Positions 15,686 to 23,778 of a DNA stretch of 41,989 bases are shown one piece after another (the stretch's first letter is position 1; every line of letters begins with the position of its first letter). The stretch is taken from the NCBI GenBank assembly GCA_913064775.1, contig CAJYAD010000033.1:1-41989 (forward strand). Direction: 5' to 3'. The position numbers and the translations under genes are program-made. The notes under the pieces were generated by a model that was given only the letters and a program-made list of their open reading frames with translations, was not told where the DNA came from and made no database searches. The stretch comes from an uncultured Albidovulum sp. (GTDB lineage Bacteria; Pseudomonadota; Alphaproteobacteria; Rhodobacterales; Rhodobacteraceae).

Positions 15686-16804
15686 CTAGCGCACCACGAA
15701 TTCGGCATGCAGCGCGCCCGCCGCGCTGATGCTCTTGAGGATGTCGATCATGTCATGCGGGGCCACGCCCAGCGCGTTCAGCCCGGCCACCACTTCGGAA
15801 AGTGAGGTCGTCCCGGCGACCTCTGCCAGGCCCTTGCCAGGCTCGATCTCGATCTGCGCCGTGGTGCGCGGCACCACCACTGTCTCGCCCTGGGCGAAGG
15901 GGTTCGGCTGCACCGCGATCGGGGCCTCTTCGATCCGCAGGGTCAGGTTGCCCTGGGCGACCGCGACGCGACTGATGCGCACATCCTGCCCCATCACGAT
16001 CGTGCCCGAGCGCTGATCGACCACCACCCGCGCCTTCTGTTCAGGCTCTACCGTCAGGTTCTCGATCCGGCCCAGGGCATGCGCCGGGGATCCCATCCGC
16101 GTGGCGCCGATATCCAGCGCCACGGTGCCCGCGTCAGTCATCACCGCGACGCGACGGCCGAAGCTGCGGTTGATCCGCTGCTCGATCCGGGCGGCAGTGG
16201 TGAAATCGGGGTTGCGCAGCGCCAGCCGCACGGCCTTCAGCCCACCGAAGTCGAAATCCAGCTCGCGCTCGACCCGGGCGCCGGCGGGGATCGAGCCCGC
16301 CGTGGGAACACCCTGGGTCACGCTGGCGCCTTGGCCCTTTGCGGCGACCCCGCCGGCGATGATCGTGCCCTGCGCCACCGCGTAGATCTTGCCGTCGGCG
16401 CCGTTCAGAGGCGCCATCACCAGCGTGCCACCGAGCAGGCTGGAGGCATCGCCGATCGCCGAAACCGTCACGTCGACGCGGCCGCCGGCGCGGGCGAAGG
16501 GCGGCAGGCTTGCGGTGACCAGCACGGCGGCGACGTTCTTGGGGCGGAACTGCTCGCCCGCGACGTTGACGCCCAGCCGTTCCAGCAGGTTGGCCATGAT
16601 CTCCTCGGTGAAGGGCGAATTGCGCAGCCCGTCGCCGGTGCCGTTCAGCCCCACGACCAGGCCGTAGCCGACCAGATCGTTGCCGCGCACGCCGTCGAAT
16701 TCCACCAGATCCTTGATGCGGATCGCGGCCGCCGGGGCCGGGGTGGGATCGCTCGCCGCGAATGTGGCGATCAGGGCGACAAGTATGGTCGGGCGGCGCA
16801 GCAT
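15686..16804 (-). CDS. flgI: FlgI, flagellar P-ring protein
   Basis: 372 residues with a signal peptide (cleavage near APAAA). FlgI hallmarks: IRIKDLVEFDGVRGNDLVGYGLVVGLNGTGDGLRNSPFTEEIMANLLERLGVN, then KNVAAVLVTASLPPFARAGGRVDVTVSAIGDASSLLGGTLVMAPLNGADGKIYAVAQG, and the C-terminal GVAPHDMIDILKSISAAGALHAEFVVR. The protein polymerises into the periplasmic P ring with FlgA's help. The frame runs to 17029, but ATG 16804 begins the signal peptide and shares one base with the flgL stop. It is last in flgE-flgK-flgL-flgI. Confidence 0.96.
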   Translation of the reverse strand: MLRRPTILVALIATFAASDPTPAPAAAIRIKDLVEFDGVRGNDLVGYGLVVGLNGTGDGLRNSPFTEEIMANLLERLGVNVAGEQFRPKNVAAVLVTASLPPFARAGGRVDVTVSAIGDASSLLGGTLVMAPLNGADGKIYAVAQGTIIAGGVAAKGQGASVTQGVPTAGSIPAGARVERELDFDFGGLKAVRLALRNPDFTTAARIEQRINRSFGRRVAVMTDAGTVALDIGATRMGSPAHALGRIENLTVEPEQKARVVVDQRSGTIVMGQDVRISRVAVAQGNLTLRIEEAPIAVQPNPFAQGETVVVPRTTAQIEIEPGKGLAEVAGTTSLSEVVAGLNALGVAPHDMIDILKSISAAGALHAEFVVR

Positions 16805-17808
16805 CAAAGGTAATCCGTCAGGTTGAGGCGCGTCAGGCGCGCTGTGATGGAATAGAGCGTTTCGAGCTGCGTTTGCGTCGCCTGCAGCGCGGTTGCGGTG
16901 TCGTAGGGATCGATCGCCAGAAGATCGCTGCGCGCGATCTGCAGCGCAGAGCTTTCGGCCGCATTGCGGATCTCGGCCGAGCTGATGCGTTCCTGCGCGA
17001 CCCCCAGCCGCGCTTGCAGGGCGGACCAATCGCCCTGGGCGGCCAGCAGATCCTCGCCCGCCCGAGAGGCAAGCGCCGCGCGGGCCGCCGTGTCGCCGGA
17101 CAGGATCCCCTCGTCCAGAAGCGCGGCCGTCGCCAACGCCTTCAGCGTGCCGCGCAGTTCCGGATCGTCGGCGCGCGTTCCGATCGAGACACGCTCTCCC
17201 TCACCGATGGACAGTGGGCTGAGCGATTGGGTGCCGCCCAGATAGCCGATCGTCGCGAAGCCGGCGGGATCGTCGAACCAGTCCGAGACCGCCTGGGCGA
17301 CATCGTCGGCCGTGGTGGCACCGGCGGTCGCGGTGACCAGGGCGCCGAGAATCGTTTCCCCATCGGCCACGGCGGGCGCGTTGGTGGTCGTGCCGGCGAA
17401 CAGGCTGCGGTCACCCACCCGGGTGTTGAGCCGCGACAGCGCGGTTTCAAACCGGCCGCGGGCATCGGCCCCGATCGCATCCACATGCGACGGCTGCCCG
17501 GCCTGGGCGGCAGTCAGCAGATTGGGCGCCAGCGAGGTCGCCTGATCGCTGATCGAGCCAAGCGCGCCTTGCATCGCCTCGGTCAGCACCGTCGCTTCGC
17601 GCGTTGCAAGGCTGAAGGCGTCGATCCGGGCCAGGCTGCGTTCCAGCCCCGCAAGCTGCGAGAAATCGCCGCCCACGCGGCGACCGACATCCTGGACCCG
17701 GCCGGTCGACAATTCCTGGCTCTGACGCAGCAGATCGGCCTTCAGCCGGGCATTGTGGCTGCGCAGCATGAAACTCTGCGCCATGTCACCAAGCGAGACG
17801 AGTGCCAT
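16804..17808 (-). CDS. flgL: FlgL, hook-filament junction protein
   Basis: 334 residues with flagellin-like coiled-coil ends: N-terminal FMLRSHNARLKADLLRQSQELSTGRVQDVGRRVGGDFSQLAGLERSLARI and C-terminal RLGVAQERISSAEIRNAAESSALQIARSDLLAIDPYDTATALQATQTQLETLYSITARLTRLNL. The variable middle is Ala/Gly/Thr-rich. FlgL (HAP3) joins FlgK to the filament and is exported by the type III system. It starts 9 bases after flgK and is co-translated with flgI. Flagellin was considered but the position next to flgK and the flgL-type N-terminus fit better. Confidence 0.92.
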   Translation of the reverse strand: MALVSLGDMAQSFMLRSHNARLKADLLRQSQELSTGRVQDVGRRVGGDFSQLAGLERSLARIDAFSLATREATVLTEAMQGALGSISDQATSLAPNLLTAAQAGQPSHVDAIGADARGRFETALSRLNTRVGDRSLFAGTTTNAPAVADGETILGALVTATAGATTADDVAQAVSDWFDDPAGFATIGYLGGTQSLSPLSIGEGERVSIGTRADDPELRGTLKALATAALLDEGILSGDTAARAALASRAGEDLLAAQGDWSALQARLGVAQERISSAEIRNAAESSALQIARSDLLAIDPYDTATALQATQTQLETLYSITARLTRLNLTDYL

Positions 17809-17817
17809 CCGGACCCC

Positions 17818-19275
17818 CTAGATTTGCAACAGCTGGTCGAGCAGCCCGCCCAGCGTCTGAATCACTTTGGCATTGGCGCCATAGGCCTGTTCGAGGACGA
17901 GCATCTTCTGCATCTCCTGATCGGTATCGACGCCCTGCTCCAGCATCAGCGTGTGCAGCGTTTCCGATCGGGCGGCGGCATAGCTGGCTGCGCCCTCTGC
18001 GTTCTGCCGGCTGGTCCCGACATGTGACAGCAGATCGGCGGCCCGCGCCCCGAAACCCATCGCCGAGGCGCTGAGCCCGCCGCTTGCGGCGACGCGGGGG
18101 TCGCCCAGCGCGGTTTCCATCGCATTCAGGATCGCGGAATTGCCAACCGGGCCCGGGGCCGTGGCGCCGATGCCGTCGCGCAATCGCCACACCGCTCCGC
18201 CCTCTTCGGGGACCACCGCCGTGTGCAACGCGATCCGGCCCGCAAGGCCGGCTTCCAGCGTCGGATCAACGGCGACGCCATCGTCGGTGAAGAGGCCGGG
18301 ATCGCCCGGGTTCAGCGTCGGGTCGACGGCGGGATCGGCAAAGCGTTCGATCAGATCGCGGGCCAGACCGTCCAACTGGGCCTGGGCGGTCGGTGCCAGG
18401 GCATCGCGCAGCTCGAACCGGGCGGCGAGCGTGCCCCCGGCGATCAGCCGTGCACCGCCATCGGTCGCGATATCCCTGCCGTTCAGTGTCAGCCCCGAAA
18501 GCGCGCCCGAGGCCTTGGTCATGTCCGCCGTGACCAGCGACACCGGCGAAAAGCCAAACTTCGCGGTCTGTCCGTCCAGAAGCATCGCGCCGCCCGTGGT
18601 GAACAGGGCAAGTTGGTTGTGATCGCGTGAGACCTCGCGGATCGGCACGATGGTCGAGATGCTGTCGATCAATTGCTGGCGCTGATCCATCAGCGCCGAG
18701 GCGTCATGCCCGACCGCGGTTTCCGACCGGATCTGCTGGTTCATCGCCGACACGCGGCCCAGCGCGTCGTTCAGTTGGTCAACATCGCGCGCGATCGCCT
18801 GATCGGCGTTGCTGCGGGCCGTCTGGATCTGGTTCGAGACCGCATGAAACTGCTGCGTGATCCGCTGTGCCTGATTCAGGACCAAGGCCAGCCTGGCATC
18901 GGAATTGGGCATGCTGGCGGCCTGTAGAAGGGCTGTGTCGAAGTCGTCGATGCGCTGGCTCAGCGCGCCATCGTGGTCGGGCGTGCCCAGCGCAGCTTCC
19001 AGCGCCGAAAAGAAATCGGCCCCGACCCCGGTGGATCCGGCCGTGGCATTGGCGATCCGCCGGTCGGTCAGCAGGGCCTGATCGACCACCCGCACCACCC
19101 CCGCCACCTGCACGCCCGAGCCCGTCGTGCCCGTCGTGCGCGACATAAGGCTCAACTCGCGCGTGCCGTAGCCCGGGGTGGACGCATTGGCGACATTGGA
19201 TGAGACCAGCTCCACCCCCCGCGAGGCGGCGTTCAGTCCGGAAAGGGCATTGGTAAGGGCAGAGCCGATCGACAT
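17818..19275 (-). CDS. flgK: FlgK, hook-filament junction protein
   Basis: 485 residues. The N-terminal rod/hook motif is SALTNALSGLNAASRGVELVSSNVANASTPGYGTRELSL, with the ANASTPGY signature; the C-terminus has SLTxL-type helices ending MQKMLVLEQAYGANAKVIQTLGGLLDQLLQI. Between them is the long HAP1-type region with DQRQQLIDSISTIVPI. FlgK (HAP1) caps the hook and seeds FlgL. ATG 19275 is preferred over the adjacent GTG 19278. It starts 13 bases after flgE stops. Confidence 0.95.
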   Translation of the reverse strand: MSIGSALTNALSGLNAASRGVELVSSNVANASTPGYGTRELSLMSRTTGTTGSGVQVAGVVRVVDQALLTDRRIANATAGSTGVGADFFSALEAALGTPDHDGALSQRIDDFDTALLQAASMPNSDARLALVLNQAQRITQQFHAVSNQIQTARSNADQAIARDVDQLNDALGRVSAMNQQIRSETAVGHDASALMDQRQQLIDSISTIVPIREVSRDHNQLALFTTGGAMLLDGQTAKFGFSPVSLVTADMTKASGALSGLTLNGRDIATDGGARLIAGGTLAARFELRDALAPTAQAQLDGLARDLIERFADPAVDPTLNPGDPGLFTDDGVAVDPTLEAGLAGRIALHTAVVPEEGGAVWRLRDGIGATAPGPVGNSAILNAMETALGDPRVAASGGLSASAMGFGARAADLLSHVGTSRQNAEGAASYAAARSETLHTLMLEQGVDTDQEMQKMLVLEQAYGANAKVIQTLGGLLDQLLQI

Positions 19276-19288
19276 CACTCACTCGCAA

Positions 19289-20599
19289 TCATCGTTTGAT
19301 GTTGGTGGTTTCCTGCAGCATCTCGTCGACGGTCTGGATCACCTTGGCGTTCGACGAATAGGCGCGCTGGGTCTGGATCAGGTTGGTCAGCTCGCCCGCG
19401 ACATCGGTGGCCGAGCCTTCGCGCGCGTATCCGACCACCGGCCCGGTGGGCCCGTCGCCCGCATCCCACAGGAAGAACGACCCCGATTCGGGCGAGACCT
19501 GGTAGGTCTGGTTGTTGCGCGCATAAAGGCCGTTGGGGTTGGACACATCGACCAGCGGGATCTGATAGATCCGCCGGGTAAAGCCGGTATCGTAGGTCGC
19601 GGTGATATAGCCGTTCTCGTCGATCTCGACCGCGGTGAGGTTGCCGACGGGAGAGCCGTCCTTGGTGATCGAGGTCGGCGCGAAGCTGTCGGATAGCTGC
19701 GTCAGCCCGTTCGGGTCGCCCAGCTTGCCGATCGTCATGGTCAGCGGACCGCCCGCGACGGTCAGTGCCAGCTCACCCGTGGTGGCGTCATAGGCACCGC
19801 CCGAGATCGCGGTGACCGAGGCCAGCGTGCCGCCGTTGCCGCGGCTGTCGTCGAAGGTCAGCGTATACTGCCCGATCACCGCCCCGGCCTGGGCCGAATC
19901 GGCGATGGTCATGGTCCATTCGTTCGAACTGCCGCTGGTGGGAACGGTGGGCGCGAACGAGATATCCAGCGTCTCCGAGGTGCCGAGGTTGCCGAAATAT
20001 TCGACCGACAGTGGCAGCGTATCGCCGACAGCGCCGGCTTCGGTTTCCGTGGCGGGCAGGTTCACACCCAGGTTCATCGCGGTGGTCGGATCGCCGGCGG
20101 TCTGGTTGGCGTTGATCACCACCGGCTCCAGCCCCGAAACGGTGTCACGGGCAAAGGTCGGTATCGTGCCGTCGGCATCCGCGGGCCAGCCCAGCAGCAC
20201 CAGCCCGGATCCGGTGCGCAGCACGCCGTCACTATCGGTGCGGAAGGAACCGGTCGTGGTCATCATCATCGGCTTGTCGCCGCCAGTGCTCGCGTTCAGG
20301 CTGACCGCCGGGGTGACGGGAAGCATGCCGCGCCCGGCGATGGCGATGTCCAGCGGATGGCTGGTCGAGACCAGCGCGCCACGTTCGTCGATCAGTCGCA
20401 CGCTAGAGGCCCGTACGCCCCCCGCCGAATAGGTCCCGCTGCCCGAGTTGCCCGAGATTACCATCGACTGGAATTCGGTCTCGGCGCGTTTGTAGCCATA
20501 GGTCCCCGAATTCGAGATGTTGTCGGCGATCGTGGCAAGCCGCGCGGAATTGGCGTTCAGCCCCGCGACACCTGCGTTGAGAGAAGAGGAGATCGTCAT
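19289..20599 (-). CDS. flgE: FlgE, flagellar hook protein
   Basis: 436 residues. The N-terminus SSLNAGVAGLNANSARLATIADNISNSGTYGYKRAETEFQSMV is the rod/hook domain, and the C-terminus LTNLIQTQRAYSSNAKVIQTVDEMLQETTNIKR is the family's terminal helix. The central part carries hook domains D1 and D2 with many Thr/Ser/Gly strands. FlgE polymerises into the universal joint. The frame runs to 20620, but ATG 20599 has AAAGGTG six bases upstream. First gene of the hook-junction-P-ring operon, 99 bases from the motB stop, with a CtrA-like box between. Confidence 0.95.
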   Translation of the reverse strand: MTISSSLNAGVAGLNANSARLATIADNISNSGTYGYKRAETEFQSMVISGNSGSGTYSAGGVRASSVRLIDERGALVSTSHPLDIAIAGRGMLPVTPAVSLNASTGGDKPMMMTTTGSFRTDSDGVLRTGSGLVLLGWPADADGTIPTFARDTVSGLEPVVINANQTAGDPTTAMNLGVNLPATETEAGAVGDTLPLSVEYFGNLGTSETLDISFAPTVPTSGSSNEWTMTIADSAQAGAVIGQYTLTFDDSRGNGGTLASVTAISGGAYDATTGELALTVAGGPLTMTIGKLGDPNGLTQLSDSFAPTSITKDGSPVGNLTAVEIDENGYITATYDTGFTRRIYQIPLVDVSNPNGLYARNNQTYQVSPESGSFFLWDAGDGPTGPVVGYAREGSATDVAGELTNLIQTQRAYSSNAKVIQTVDEMLQETTNIKR

Positions 20600-20654
20600 C
20601 AAGGCACCTTTCTGCTGCATCGATTCCTGTTGCGAGCAGAATGCGGACGGGGTC

Positions 20655-20669
20655 TTAATATCGCGCTAA
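20655..20669 (-). promoter_or_regulatory. CtrA-like box upstream of flgE
   Basis: On the minus strand TTAG, seven bases, TTAA: one mismatch from TTAA-N7-TTAA. It lies 55 bases upstream of the flgE start, like the sites near fliF and hpt. Binding is inferred. Confidence 0.42.
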
Positions 20670-20698
20670 TGGCCAAATATCGCGCGCTCCGGCCTCGG

Positions 20699-21547
20699 TC
20701 ATCGGCGACTGCGTAGCAGGATCATCTCGATCCGGTTGTTGCGCTTGGCCTCTCGATTCTCCGCGGCGGGCTTGCGGTCGGCAAAGCCGGTGACGCGCTG
20801 GATCCGTGCGGCGGGAAGGCCGCTGGTTTCCAGCAAGTCGCGCACCGCGCCGGCGCGGGCGACCGACAATGGCCAGACAGGGTTGTCCTTCAGCACGACG
20901 GGGTAAGAGCGCACATGCCCGGCCACCGCCACCTTGTTGCCGACCAGAGAGAAGACCTCGGCGATCATCTTGATCAGATCGCGCGTCGCCTTCTCGGGAA
21001 CCGCGCCATCGGCGGCAAAAAGCGGCTGATTGGGCAGGTCGAACAGTTCGACGATCAGGCCCTCGTCCGTCAGCTTTGTCACCACATGGCGCAGGATATT
21101 GTCGTCGCTCATCGTCTCGCCGCCCATGGCGCGCAGGGTCTGTTCCATGGCGCGCAGGCGTTGCTCTTCCTTGCGGTCGGCCTGGGCCTCGGCGCTGTTG
21201 GCGCCCATGGCGCCCGCGGCCTGGCGCTCTTCGGTCGGGTGGTTCCGGCTGGCGCCGGTTCCGGCCTGAGCGATCTGGTCTTCGGAAAAGACTGATTCGC
21301 CACCAAAGGCGCCCTGACCGCCGCCCGAGACCCGGTTGATCGGGATTGTCGGGCTGAAATAGTCCGCGATCCCCTTGCGTTGCTTTTCAGTCGTCGCGTT
21401 CAGCAGCCACATCAGCATGAAGAAGGCCATCATTGCGGTCACGAAATCCGCGTAGGCCACTTTCCAGGCGCCGCCATGATGGCCGTCACCGCCTGCTTTC
21501 TTCTTGCGTTTGATAATGACTGGCGCCGCATTACCATGCGCGTCCAT
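20699..21547 (-). CDS. motB: MotB, stator anchor subunit
   Basis: 282 residues. The N-terminal GGAWKVAYADFVTAMMAFFMLMWLLN is the MotB proton-channel helix with the essential Asp at residue 34. A linker with DYFSPT follows, then an OmpA/MotB-like peptidoglycan-binding domain from about 160 to the end. In that domain the usual GHTD motif is GHVR (210-213), the NWELS motif is VWPLS, and the RA pair (231-232) is kept, so wall binding may differ from the textbook protein. ATG 21547 is preferred over the GTG at 21550. It is not linked to motA but sits upstream of flgE. Confidence 0.94.
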   Translation of the reverse strand: MDAHGNAAPVIIKRKKKAGGDGHHGGAWKVAYADFVTAMMAFFMLMWLLNATTEKQRKGIADYFSPTIPINRVSGGGQGAFGGESVFSEDQIAQAGTGASRNHPTEERQAAGAMGANSAEAQADRKEEQRLRAMEQTLRAMGGETMSDDNILRHVVTKLTDEGLIVELFDLPNQPLFAADGAVPEKATRDLIKMIAEVFSLVGNKVAVAGHVRSYPVVLKDNPVWPLSVARAGAVRDLLETSGLPAARIQRVTGFADRKPAAENREAKRNNRIEMILLRSRR

Positions 21548-21593
21548 CACATCACCCGTTAATTCACCCGTCGATCAGCATAGAGCGGAGACA

Positions 21594-21608
21594 TGAACAG
21601 CGGCTTAA
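21594..21608 (-). promoter_or_regulatory. CtrA-like box upstream of motB
   Basis: On the minus strand TTAA, seven bases, TTCA: one mismatch from TTAA-N7-TTAA, 46 bases upstream of the motB start. Weaker than the fliF and hpt sites alone, but position and spacing agree with them. Confidence 0.38.
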
Positions 21609-21771
21609 CCGGAGCTGAGAAGCGGACCGATTGGCCCGGACGGCGTAATTGAGCCGGTCGCGGGACTCGACGCCGGGGAGAGGCATGCACCCCGCCGCCA
21701 TAGTTGCTTGGACCAAAGGCGCTCCGACCGCGGCGCATTTCCGCGAAACCGACGGCCAAAGCGCACTCTTT

Positions 21772-21820
21772 GCTTCATTCTGGTGAAAATATCCCGGGGG
21801 TGCAGGGGGCAGGGCCCCCG
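21772..21820 (-). terminator. Dispersed-repeat terminator after the response-regulator phosphatase
   Basis: On the minus strand: a GGGGGC/GCCCCC hairpin (arms 21805-21810 and 21814-21819), then CCCCCGGGATATTTTCACCAGAATGAAGC. It is one of three related elements in the window (also 27252-27284 and 32703-32753), each downstream of a minus-strand gene. Confidence 0.6.
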
Positions 21821-21894
21821 CCGCCAGCGGAACACCCTCAACAAGATCACGGCCCAATACAAAGGCCGGACGGACCGGCCAACAGGCCGTCGCC

Positions 21895-23190
21895 CTAGGC
21901 CTCTGCCGGCCCCGGATCCCCGCCCAGGCTCTTGAATTCGAGCAGCACGCCCGAGACGTCATCCTGGAAATCGCTGCCCCCGGCGAAGCTGTTCAGATCC
22001 CACATCATCGCCTCCAGCAGCATCGGTCCGCGCAGGTCGCGATTCGCTGTCAGGATGTGTGCCACGCCGGCTTCGGCCAATTGCACTCCCGACGGGTCTT
22101 CGCATTCGGTGATGCCGTCCGACATCAGCATCAGCCGATCCCCCGGTTGCAACAAGACCGTGACGTCCTGGTAGCGCGCGTCGGGGATCAGCCCGACCGG
22201 CAGCCCTCCATTGCCCAGGAACTCGACCCGCCCGTCCGCACGCAGCACCGCCGGATGCGGATGCCCCGCCTGCACCAGGGCGGTTTGGCCAGTGGTCAGG
22301 TCGACCTCGGCATAAAGCAAAGTCAGGTACTGGTCGGTCTTCATCTCTTCCAGCAGCAGATGGTTCAGCGCCGCCGCGACTTCGGCCGGGGGTCGGGCCG
22401 TGTGGCCGCGTCCCTCGGCCTTTAGCGCGATGTTCTGGTCCGGCGTCGCGGCCGAGAACAAGCCTGCCAGCCGGGCCGTCATGATTGCCGAGGTCACGCC
22501 ATGGCCCGACACGTCGATCGCATACAGCCCGATCCGGTGCGCGTCGATCTCGAAGCAGCCCACCAGATCGCCGCCGACATGCCCCGAGGGCCGCAGAAGC
22601 AGTGAAACCTCTGCGGAGCCGAAATCGCGGTGACGTTCGCGCACCAGCGATTGCTGCAGTTTGCGCGCCTCGATCAATTCGCGGTCGAGCGAATCGTAGA
22701 GCGACCGGATCTCGGACAGCGCACTGCCGATCAATCGGTTCTTCTCGGTCAGTTCGCGTTCCATCCGCACGATCCGTTCCCCCGCCGAGACGCGGGCGCG
22801 CAATTCGTCGGGATTGACCGGCTTGGCCAGGAAATCGTCGGCCCCCGCATCAAGGCCAAGCGCCACCTCGTGCTTGTCGCTTTTCGAGGTCAGCAGGATG
22901 AAATAGCCGTAGCTGTCGCGCTTCAACCCGCGGAAGGCTCGGCAAAACGATAGCCCGTCCATCCCCGGCATCATCCAGTCGCTGACGACCAGGTCGACGG
23001 GATGGGTGCGGCAGAACTCCAGCGCTTCGGCGCCCGATCCGGCCTCGGCCACCTGATAGCCCAGTCGCAGCAGCGCCGCCGACACCAGCCGCCGTTGGGC
23101 GCGGCTGTCGTCGACCACCAGCACCTGGCGGATCGCACCGGCCCCCTGCGGCGGGTGCGGCGCGTGGATTTCTGTTTGCAACGGTTGCAA
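21895..23190 (-). CDS. Response regulator with PP2C/SpoIIE phosphatase output (RbaY-like candidate)
   Basis: 431 residues. The receiver domain (about 22-138) has the acidic pair DD (27-28), phosphoacceptor Asp71 in VVSDWMMPGMDGL, Thr101 and Lys123 in FLAKPVNPDE. A coiled-coil linker (about 140-185) leads to a SpoIIE-type PP2C domain (about 190-425) with metal ligands in GHVGGDLVG (Asp208), IDVSGHG (Asp226), MSDGITE and QDDVSG. Such proteins dephosphorylate anti-sigma antagonists in partner-switching systems. Rhodobacter RbaY has this architecture and influences gene-transfer-agent production. The start appears to be TTG 23190 with GAGG upstream; a second TTG lies 9 bases in. It is divergent from an Hpt gene, a likely phosphodonor. 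Identity with RbaY is inference. Confidence 0.85.
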   Translation of the reverse strand: MQPLQTEIHAPHPPQGAGAIRQVLVVDDSRAQRRLVSAALLRLGYQVAEAGSGAEALEFCRTHPVDLVVSDWMMPGMDGLSFCRAFRGLKRDSYGYFILLTSKSDKHEVALGLDAGADDFLAKPVNPDELRARVSAGERIVRMERELTEKNRLIGSALSEIRSLYDSLDRELIEARKLQQSLVRERHRDFGSAEVSLLLRPSGHVGGDLVGCFEIDAHRIGLYAIDVSGHGVTSAIMTARLAGLFSAATPDQNIALKAEGRGHTARPPAEVAAALNHLLLEEMKTDQYLTLLYAEVDLTTGQTALVQAGHPHPAVLRADGRVEFLGNGGLPVGLIPDARYQDVTVLLQPGDRLMLMSDGITECEDPSGVQLAEAGVAHILTANRDLRGPMLLEAMMWDLNSFAGGSDFQDDVSGVLLEFKSLGGDPGPAEA

Positions 23191-23234
23191 CTGTGCCTCG
23201 TTTCTTGCCTGCCCGTCAGAATGGTCGAGATCGC

Positions 23235-23249
23235 TTAACAGCGGATGAA
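23235..23249 (+). promoter_or_regulatory. Weak CtrA-like box in the phosphatase/hpt intergenic region
   Basis: TTAA, seven bases, TGAA: one mismatch from TTAA-N7-TTAA. It lies 45 bases upstream of the minus-strand phosphatase start, so it could act on that gene. It is a low-stringency match. Confidence 0.3.
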
Positions 23250-23313
23250 AGTTAAAATCTGCAGTGACTTGGCCAGTTCCGGGGGCGCAAAATCGTCGCC
23301 GGGCGCCCCGGAT

Positions 23314-23328
23314 CTAACCCTTCTTTAA
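23314..23328 (+). promoter_or_regulatory. CtrA-like box upstream of hpt
   Basis: CTAA, seven bases, TTAA, followed by GG. It has the same core variant as the fliF site (CTAACC...TTCT-TAAG) and lies 56 bases upstream of the hpt start. Binding is inferred. Confidence 0.5.
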
Positions 23329-23384
23329 GGCATCGGGCACAGGCTGACCCGATGGCGGGTCGCCGCCCACGAAGGAGAGTGACG

Positions 23385-23729
23385 ATGATTGATTGGGGCC
23401 GGGTGGAGACCCTGTTTGAAGAAATCGGCGAAGAGGATTTCTTCGAGGTGGTGCAGATCTTTCTGGAGGAATCCGATTCGGTGATCGCGCGGCTCGAAAC
23501 CGCGCCAGATCCTGACCTTTATGAGGAGGATCTCCATTTTCTCAAGGGCAGTGCCCTGAATCTGGGGTTCTCGGACCTGGCCGCATTGTGCCAGGTGGGT
23601 GAACGCCAGGCGGCGGCAGGTTCGGCGGACTGCATCGATATCGGCCCGATCCTTCAGTGCTACGGCGCCTCGGTCACGGCCTTTGCAAAGCGCGGCGGTT
23701 CCCTGAGCCAGCGCAGCAGCGCGGCCTGA
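23385..23729 (+). CDS. Hpt histidine phosphotransfer protein
   Basis: 114 residues forming one four-helix Hpt domain. The phosphoacceptor His51 is in DLHFLKGSALNLGFSDLA, matching the H-x-LKG-S-x-x-LG consensus. The N-terminal helix FEEIGEEDFFEVVQIFLEES is typical. Hpt proteins shuttle phosphate between histidine kinases and receivers. The gene is divergent from the phosphatase response regulator, the obvious receiver partner. ATG 23385 has AAGGAG at 23372-23377. The unrelated ChpT phosphotransferase of the CtrA pathway is a different fold and is not this gene. Confidence 0.9.
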   Translation: MIDWGRVETLFEEIGEEDFFEVVQIFLEESDSVIARLETAPDPDLYEEDLHFLKGSALNLGFSDLAALCQVGERQAAAGSADCIDIGPILQCYGASVTAFAKRGGSLSQRSSAA

Positions 23730-23778
23730 GGACGGCAGGATGGCTGGCGGGCGGTCACGTTGCGGGGCAAGACGGTGC

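Larger units (their letters stand above)
21548..21894. other. Intergenic region between motB and the response regulator (no gene seen)
   Basis: 347 bases without a convincing gene. They hold a CtrA-like box at 21594-21608 and a dispersed-repeat terminator at 21772-21820. Several short overlapping frames exist on both strands, but none has a ribosome site with a recognisable product. Confidence 0.7.

Noticed and set aside
21564-21962. 132-codon minus-strand frame between motB and the phosphatase
   Set aside because: It includes translated repeat/terminator sequence and overlaps the phosphatase 3' end; no ribosome site or conserved product.
23171-23196. Repeated TTGCAA near the phosphatase start as an operator
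   Set aside because: The repeats lie within or at the likely coding start and encode Leu/Met-Gln; two short copies are too little evidence.
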